From assembly GCF_016863175.1 (NCBI RefSeq), contig NZ_BOOJ01000018.1, forward strand, positions 1 to 64,000: DNA of 64,000 nucleotides, read 5' to 3'. The notes beneath the pieces were generated by a model that ran no database searches, was not told the origin of the DNA, and saw nothing but the letters and a program-made list of their open reading frames with translations. The translations under genes and the position numbers were made by a program. Positions 60,246-64,000 of this stretch are shown here, piece after piece; the stretch's first letter is position 1, and every line of letters starts with the position of its first letter. Origin of the DNA: Paraplanobispora siamensis. Its GTDB lineage: Bacteria; Actinomycetota; Actinomycetes; Streptosporangiales; Streptosporangiaceae.

Positions 60246-60734
60246 ATGCGCGACGTGATCGAGGCGGCGCTCAAGGGCGCCGAAGTCTCCTACGAGGAGC
60301 CCCGGCCGGGGGCCTTCCTGGTGAAGCTCCCCGGCCAGCACAAGCTCGCCACCATGACCTGGCTGATCGTCGGTGACCAGGCGCTGCACGTGGAGGCCTT
60401 CTTCTGCCGCCAGCCCGACGAGAACCACGCCGAGTTCTACCGCTGGCTGCTCACCAAGAACGGCTCCATGTACGGCGTGCACTTCGCCCTGGACCCGGTC
60501 GGCGACGTCTATCTGGTGGGCCGCGTCCCGCTGGCGGCGGTGTCGGAGGAGGAGATCGACCGGCTGCTCGGCTGCGTCCTGACCTACTCCGACGAGGGCT
60601 TCGACCGGGCGCTGGAGCTGGGCTTCGCCTCCTCCATCCGCAAGGAGTGGGAGTGGCGGGCCAAGCGCGGCGAGTCCCTCGCCAATCTGCGCGCCTTCGC
60701 CCGCTTCGCCGATCCCGAGGCGGGCGGCGCCTGA
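60246..60734 (+). CDS. YbjN-domain protein
   Basis: A 162-residue protein of the YbjN/type III secretion chaperone-like fold: GAFLVKLPGQHKLATMTWLI, LHVEAFFCRQPDENHAEFYR and GVHFALDPVGDVYLVGRVPL. It follows mshA by 10 bases and precedes phosphoglycerate mutase, an order kept in many actinobacteria. Role unknown, perhaps a chaperone-like protein. ATG 60246 is used; GTG 60237 is in frame. Confidence 0.88.
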   Translation: MRDVIEAALKGAEVSYEEPRPGAFLVKLPGQHKLATMTWLIVGDQALHVEAFFCRQPDENHAEFYRWLLTKNGSMYGVHFALDPVGDVYLVGRVPLAAVSEEEIDRLLGCVLTYSDEGFDRALELGFASSIRKEWEWRAKRGESLANLRAFARFADPEAGGA

Positions 60735-60760
60735 TCCGGCTCGCTCGCTAGGCTTGGCGT

Positions 60761-61504
60761 ATGGCGACTTTGGTGCTGCTTCGGCACGGCGAGAGCGAGT
60801 GGAATGCCAAGGGCTTGTTCACCGGCTGGGTGGACGCGGGGCTCTCGGCCAAGGGCGAGGAGGAGGCGCGCCGCGGCGGGCGGCTGCTGCTGGAGGCGGG
60901 GTTGCGGCCCGACGTGGTGCACACCTCGCTGCTGACCCGCGCGATCCAGACGGCGAACCTCGCCCTGAGCGAGGCCGACATGCTCTGGCTGCCGGTCACC
61001 CGGTCCTGGCGGCTCAACGAGCGTCACTACGGCGCGCTCCAGGGCAAGAACAAGGCGCAGACCCGCGAGCAGTTCGGTGACGAGCAGTTCATGCTCTGGC
61101 GCCGTTCCTACGACGTCCCGCCGCCGCCGATCGAGGACGACGACGAGTTCTCCCAGGCGGGCGACGCCCGTTACGGGCTGCTGCCCAAGGAGCTCATGCC
61201 GCGGACGGAGTGCCTGAAGGACGTCGTCGAGCGCATGCTCCCGTACTGGTACGACAGCATCGTCCCCGACCTCGCGGCGGGCCGGACCGTCCTGGTCGCC
61301 GCCCACGGCAACTCGCTGCGCGCCCTCGTCAAGCACCTCGACGGGATCGGCGACGACGAGATCGCCGGCCTCAACATCCCCACCGGCATCCCGCTCGTCT
61401 ACGAGCTGGACGACGACTTCCACCCGCTGGCCAAGGGCGGCCTCTACCTCGACCCGGAGGCCGCCAAGGCCGCCATCGAGGCCGTGGCCAACCAGGGCAA
61501 GTAA
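60761..61504 (+). CDS. gpmA: 2,3-bisphosphoglycerate-dependent phosphoglycerate mutase
   Basis: Glycolytic enzyme of 247 residues that interconverts 3- and 2-phosphoglycerate through phospho-His9 in [18 protein letters not shown]. Other catalytic segments are [34 protein letters not shown] and [23 protein letters not shown] (60749-60754) lies six bases before the ATG, predicting a leaderless mRNA independent of the mshA unit. Confidence 0.95.
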   Translation: MATLVLLRHGESEWNAKGLFTGWVDAGLSAKGEEEARRGGRLLLEAGLRPDVVHTSLLTRAIQTANLALSEADMLWLPVTRSWRLNERHYGALQGKNKAQTREQFGDEQFMLWRRSYDVPPPPIEDDDEFSQAGDARYGLLPKELMPRTECLKDVVERMLPYWYDSIVPDLAAGRTVLVAAHGNSLRALVKHLDGIGDDEIAGLNIPTGIPLVYELDDDFHPLAKGGLYLDPEAAKAAIEAVANQGK

Positions 61505-61519
61505 CCCCGGAAGCCCGAG

Positions 61520-61553
61520 AGGGCGCCCTTCCCCCGGGAAGGACGTCCTCTTT
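61520..61553. terminator. Terminator between gpmA and phoU
   Basis: CCTTCCC (61528-61534) pairs with GGGAAGG (61536-61542), extended outward by AGGGCGC/ACGTCCT with few mismatches, followed by CTCTTTCC. It sits between convergent genes. Confidence 0.75.
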
Positions 61554-61580
61554 CCGCTCTCTTCCGTTCTGCCGAGCCGA

Positions 61581-62258
61581 TCAGGCCGTCCCCGGGACAC
61601 TCTGCGGAGCACGGCCATCAGCACGCGAGCCGGTGACGAGGTAGACCACGTCGCGGGCGACGCGCACCGCGTGGTCGGCGTAGCGCTCGTAGTAGCGGCC
61701 GATCAGCGTCACGTCGATGGCCGGCTCGACGCCGTACTTCCAGTCGCTCGCCAGCAGGGCCTTGAAGAGCTTGCGGTGGAGCTTGTCCATCGCGTCGTCG
61801 TCGTGCTCCAGTTCCAGGGCCGACTCCACGTCGCGGGAGGCGACGCAGCTGCCGGCCTTGGTGACCAGGCGCTCGGCGATCTGGCCCATCTCCAGGATGG
61901 TCACACGCAGCTCCGGCGGGATCGCCGAGTCCGGGTGGCGCAGCCGCGCCACCTTGGCCACGTGCTCGGCCAGGTCGCCCATGCGCTCCAGGTCGCCGCC
62001 CATCCGCAGGGCGGTGATGACCATACGCAGGTCCACGGCCACCGGCTGCTGCCTGGCCATCAGGTCGAAGATCGACGTCTCGATCTCGGTGAAGATCCGG
62101 TCCACCTCCGCGTCCCGGGAGATGACGCTCTCCGCGAGTTCCAGGTCGGCGTCGAGCAGGGCGGTGGTGGCACGGGAGATCGCCGACCGCACCAGCCTGG
62201 TCATCTCGACCAGTCTGACGGTGAGGGCGTCGAGCTCCTCGTGATAAGCGTCACGCAT
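61581..62258 (-). CDS. phoU: Phosphate-signalling protein PhoU
   Basis: A 225-residue all-helical protein with two PhoU repeats, each with the metal-binding pattern (SRDAEVDRIFTEIE, MGGDLERMGDLAEHVAKVAR, HDDDAMDKLHRKLFKALL, GRYYERYADHAVRVARDVVY). PhoU links the phosphate transporter to the sensor kinase. It is divergent from the senX3-type gene, with a PHO box in the shared region. ATG 62258 is chosen; GTG 62267 is in frame. Confidence 0.94.
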   Translation of the reverse strand: MRDAYHEELDALTVRLVEMTRLVRSAISRATTALLDADLELAESVISRDAEVDRIFTEIETSIFDLMARQQPVAVDLRMVITALRMGGDLERMGDLAEHVAKVARLRHPDSAIPPELRVTILEMGQIAERLVTKAGSCVASRDVESALELEHDDDAMDKLHRKLFKALLASDWKYGVEPAIDVTLIGRYYERYADHAVRVARDVVYLVTGSRADGRAPQSVPGTA

Positions 62259-62277
62259 GAGTGTCACCGTACGCGCG

Positions 62278-62310
62278 CGTCAGTGAACGAACCCCGACCA
62301 AAAAGTGAAC
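62278..62310 (-). promoter_or_regulatory. PHO box (three 11-bp direct repeat units)
   Basis: On the minus strand three consecutive 11-base units read GTTCACTTTTT, GGTCGGGGTTC and GTTCACTGACG; the outer two carry GTTCAC, the core of the actinobacterial PhoP repeat, in exact 11-base phase. It lies 20 bases before the phoU start and within the phoU/senX3 intergenic region, so it may control both directions. Confidence 0.8.
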
Positions 62311-62405
62311 TTTGCGGGAAAGGCCATGACCAGGCCTCCGTGCGCCGTCTTGATGGGCAAAAGCCGCGCTTACCATCGAGAACGTGACGCCGACAGGAGG
62401 ACCAT

Positions 62406-63590
62406 GTGAGTGAACTGATGGCGAGTCTGGCCGCGCTGGCCGGTTTCGTCGTGGGAGCGCTGGCCGTGATGGTCGTCCGCCAGACCACCGCGCAACCGCG
62501 GATGACGATCCCGGTCGAGGATCTCGAGCCCGGGGCGCTTCCCCAGGGCGTCGCCTCCGTGCTCGCCGTCCTGCCGTCCTCGGCCGTCGTGCTCGACAGG
62601 GAGGACCGGGTGCTGCGGGCCAGTTCGGCCGCGCGGGCCTTCGGCCTCGTCAAGGGCGACCGCCTGGTGACGGCCGAGCTCCTGGCGATGGCCAGGCAGG
62701 TGCGCAGGGACGGTGAGATCCGCGAGAGCGAGATCGACGTGCCCGGCCACAAGTTCGGCCAGGAGTCGACCAACTTCGCGGTCCGGGTCGCCCCGCTGGG
62801 CTCCTACGGCCAGGTGCTCGTCCTCGCCGAGGACCAGACCGAGTACTACCGCGTCGAGGCGGTGCGCCGCGACTTCGTGGCCAACGTCAGCCACGAGCTC
62901 AAGACGCCCGTCGGGGCGCTGAGCCTGCTGGCCGAGACGATCCAGGACGCCGCCGACGACCCGGAGGCGGTCACCCGCTTCGCCGGTCGCATGCAGCACG
63001 AGGCCGCCCGGCTGACCTACCTGGTCCAGGACCTCATCACCCTGTCCCGGATCCAGGGCGCCGAGCCCATCCCCACCCCGTGCCCCGTCCCGATCGACGA
63101 GGCGGTGCACGACGCCATCGACCGCTGCAACACCACCGCGGCGGCCAAGGACATCGCTCTGGTCGCCGGCGGCGCCGAGGGCCTGCAGGTCTGGGGTGAC
63201 GAGGAGCTCCTGGTCACCGCGCTGCGCAACCTCATCGACAACGCCGTCGCCTACAGCCCCGAGCACACCCGGGTCGTGATCAGCGCCAGGCCCGCGGGCG
63301 ACTCCGTCGAGATCAGCGTCAACGACCAGGGGATCGGCATCCCGGAGAGCGCCCAGGAGCGGATCTTCGAGCGGTTCTTCCGCGTCGACACCGCCCGTTC
63401 CCGCGCCACCGGCGGCACCGGTCTCGGCCTGGCCATCGTCAAGCACGTCGCCGCGGCCCACAACGGCACGGTCACGGTATGGAGCAAGGAAGGCTCCGGC
63501 TCCACCTTCACTCTCCGCCTGCCCGCCTTCGGCGGCGTGGCGGTACCCGCAAAACCCAGCACCACGACCCCCCTGGAGGCCGCGCAGTGA
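62406..63590 (+). CDS. senX3: Phosphate-sensing histidine kinase (SenX3/PhoR)
   Basis: A 394-residue sensor kinase. One short membrane span (about 5-24), a PAS-like domain (about 45-145), the phospho-acceptor His163 in FVANVSHELKTPVGALSLL, and an ATPase domain with NLIDNAVAYSPEHT, VNDQGIGIP, FERFFRVDTARSRATGGTGL and GLAIVKHVAAAHNG. The short N-terminus and PAS domain fit SenX3/Streptomyces PhoR. GGAGG precedes GTG 62406. The stop overlaps the regulator's GTG as GTGA. Confidence 0.94.
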   Translation: MSELMASLAALAGFVVGALAVMVVRQTTAQPRMTIPVEDLEPGALPQGVASVLAVLPSSAVVLDREDRVLRASSAARAFGLVKGDRLVTAELLAMARQVRRDGEIRESEIDVPGHKFGQESTNFAVRVAPLGSYGQVLVLAEDQTEYYRVEAVRRDFVANVSHELKTPVGALSLLAETIQDAADDPEAVTRFAGRMQHEAARLTYLVQDLITLSRIQGAEPIPTPCPVPIDEAVHDAIDRCNTTAAAKDIALVAGGAEGLQVWGDEELLVTALRNLIDNAVAYSPEHTRVVISARPAGDSVEISVNDQGIGIPESAQERIFERFFRVDTARSRATGGTGLGLAIVKHVAAAHNGTVTVWSKEGSGSTFTLRLPAFGGVAVPAKPSTTTPLEAAQ

Positions 63591-64000
63591 CCCGCGTACT
63601 CGTTGTCGAGGACGAGGAATCGTTCTCCGACGCCCTGTCGTACATGCTGCGCAAGGAAGGATTCGAGGTCGCGGTCGCGGCCACGGGGCCCGACGCGCTG
63701 GAGACCTTCGACCGCAGCGGCGCCGACCTGGTGCTGCTCGACCTGATGCTCCCCGGCCTGCCCGGAACCGAGGTCTGCCGTTCCCTGCGGCAGCGCTCCA
63801 ACGTGCCCGTCATCATGCTGACCGCCAAGGACAGCGAGATCGACAAGGTCGTCGGCCTGGAGCTCGGCGCCGACGACTACGTCACCAAGCCGTTCTCCTC
63901 CCGCGAACTGGTCGCCCGCATCCGCGCGGTGCTGCGCCGCCAGGGCGACGTGGAGGAGCCGGGTACGGCCGTGCTGACCGTCGGGCCGGTCCGGATGGAC
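63587..64000 (+). CDS. regX3: Phosphate response regulator (RegX3/PhoP), 3' end beyond window
   Basis: OmpR-family response regulator; 138 codons are visible from GTG 63587 to the window edge. The receiver has VLVVEDEESFSDALSYMLRK, phospho-acceptor Asp52 in LVLLDLMLPGLPGTEVCR, MLTAKDSEIDKVVGLELGAD and DYVTKPFSSRELVARIRAVL. The DNA-binding domain lies mostly outside. Translation is coupled to the kinase by a GTGA overlap. The usual target is the PHO box, one of which is at 62278. Confidence 0.95.
   Translation, partial: MTRVLVVEDEESFSDALSYMLRKEGFEVAVAATGPDALETFDRSGADLVLLDLMLPGLPGTEVCRSLRQRSNVPVIMLTAKDSEIDKVVGLELGADDYVTKPFSSRELVARIRAVLRRQGDVEEPGTAVLTVGPVRMD

Overview
The window is high-GC DNA from an actinomycete, most likely of the Streptosporangiales (Streptosporangium-like). 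The evidence is the mycothiol genes (mshD at the left edge, mshA at 58958), GlnR, a Nur-type Fur protein, MurT/GatD, PhoU with a SenX3/RegX3-type pair, an HBHA-like protein, frequent GTG starts with ATGA/GTGA overlaps, and many starts that sit 6-9 bases after a -10 hexamer (leaderless). No rRNA, tRNA, CRISPR array, intact insertion sequence or prophage was seen. Genus is inference; gene order resembles the conserved core of Streptomyces and mycobacterial chromosomes, with accessory blocks inserted.

Layout. 1-8.6 kb: mshD, a secreted 5'-nucleotidase, glnR, a MoaD/ThiS-like protein, an LmeA-like lipid-binding protein, an ECF sigma/anti-sigma pair, a membrane thioredoxin, and a DUF4395-sulfurtransferase-DUF1416 operon headed by a tiny cysteine-containing leader peptide. 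8.7-18.4 kb: an uncharacterised membrane/ATPase block made of a multi-span membrane protein, three co-transcribed single-pass exported proteins, a membrane-anchored protein with a degenerate P-loop, and a HerA/DUF87-type ATPase. 18.5-29.8 kb: mostly core genes (MurT/GatD, DsrE, nitrobindin-like, DUF2470, an HPF-like protein with AdhE, Nur, YgfZ, Dtd, asparaginase), interrupted by a decayed ATPase pseudogene at 27.4-28.3 kb and a tiny ORF with a very strong ribosome site at 22.2 kb. 29.9-36.5 kb: membrane proteins, a zinc peptidase, a lipoprotein hydrolase, and a TetR/epimerase unit with two matching palindromes.

36.6-51.7 kb is a cellulose/hemicellulose island. Four secreted enzymes lie in a row on the minus strand: GH48 exocellulase, GH9 processive endoglucanase, GH5 mannanase and GH10 xylanase, all with CBM2 modules. 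Beside them are a LacI-family regulator with CelR/CebR-type operators (TGGGAGCGCTCCCA) at its own gene and at the GH48 gene, a Ser/Thr kinase overlapping the LacI gene, a STAS protein, and a second Ser/Thr kinase. The extracellular part of this second kinase is a family 6 glycoside hydrolase fold in which the catalytic positions have become Asn, Gln, Asn and Ser. I read this as a transmembrane cellulose-sensing receptor kinase built from a dead cellulase, and it is the most striking object in the window.

51.8-64 kb returns to mostly core genes: a GNAT acetyltransferase, a MerR regulator with a membrane protein, DUF2516/HBHA-like/HTH genes, a BlaI/BlaR-type pair, a methyltransferase, an SDR, mshA, a YbjN protein, phosphoglycerate mutase, and phoU divergent from senX3-regX3 with a PHO box between them. 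Two small-scale themes recur: short tandem duplications of 14-41 bp at gene ends, and, at two operon junctions (12.4 and 34.8 kb), duplicated start sites that create out-of-frame micro-ORFs chained by stop/start overlaps.
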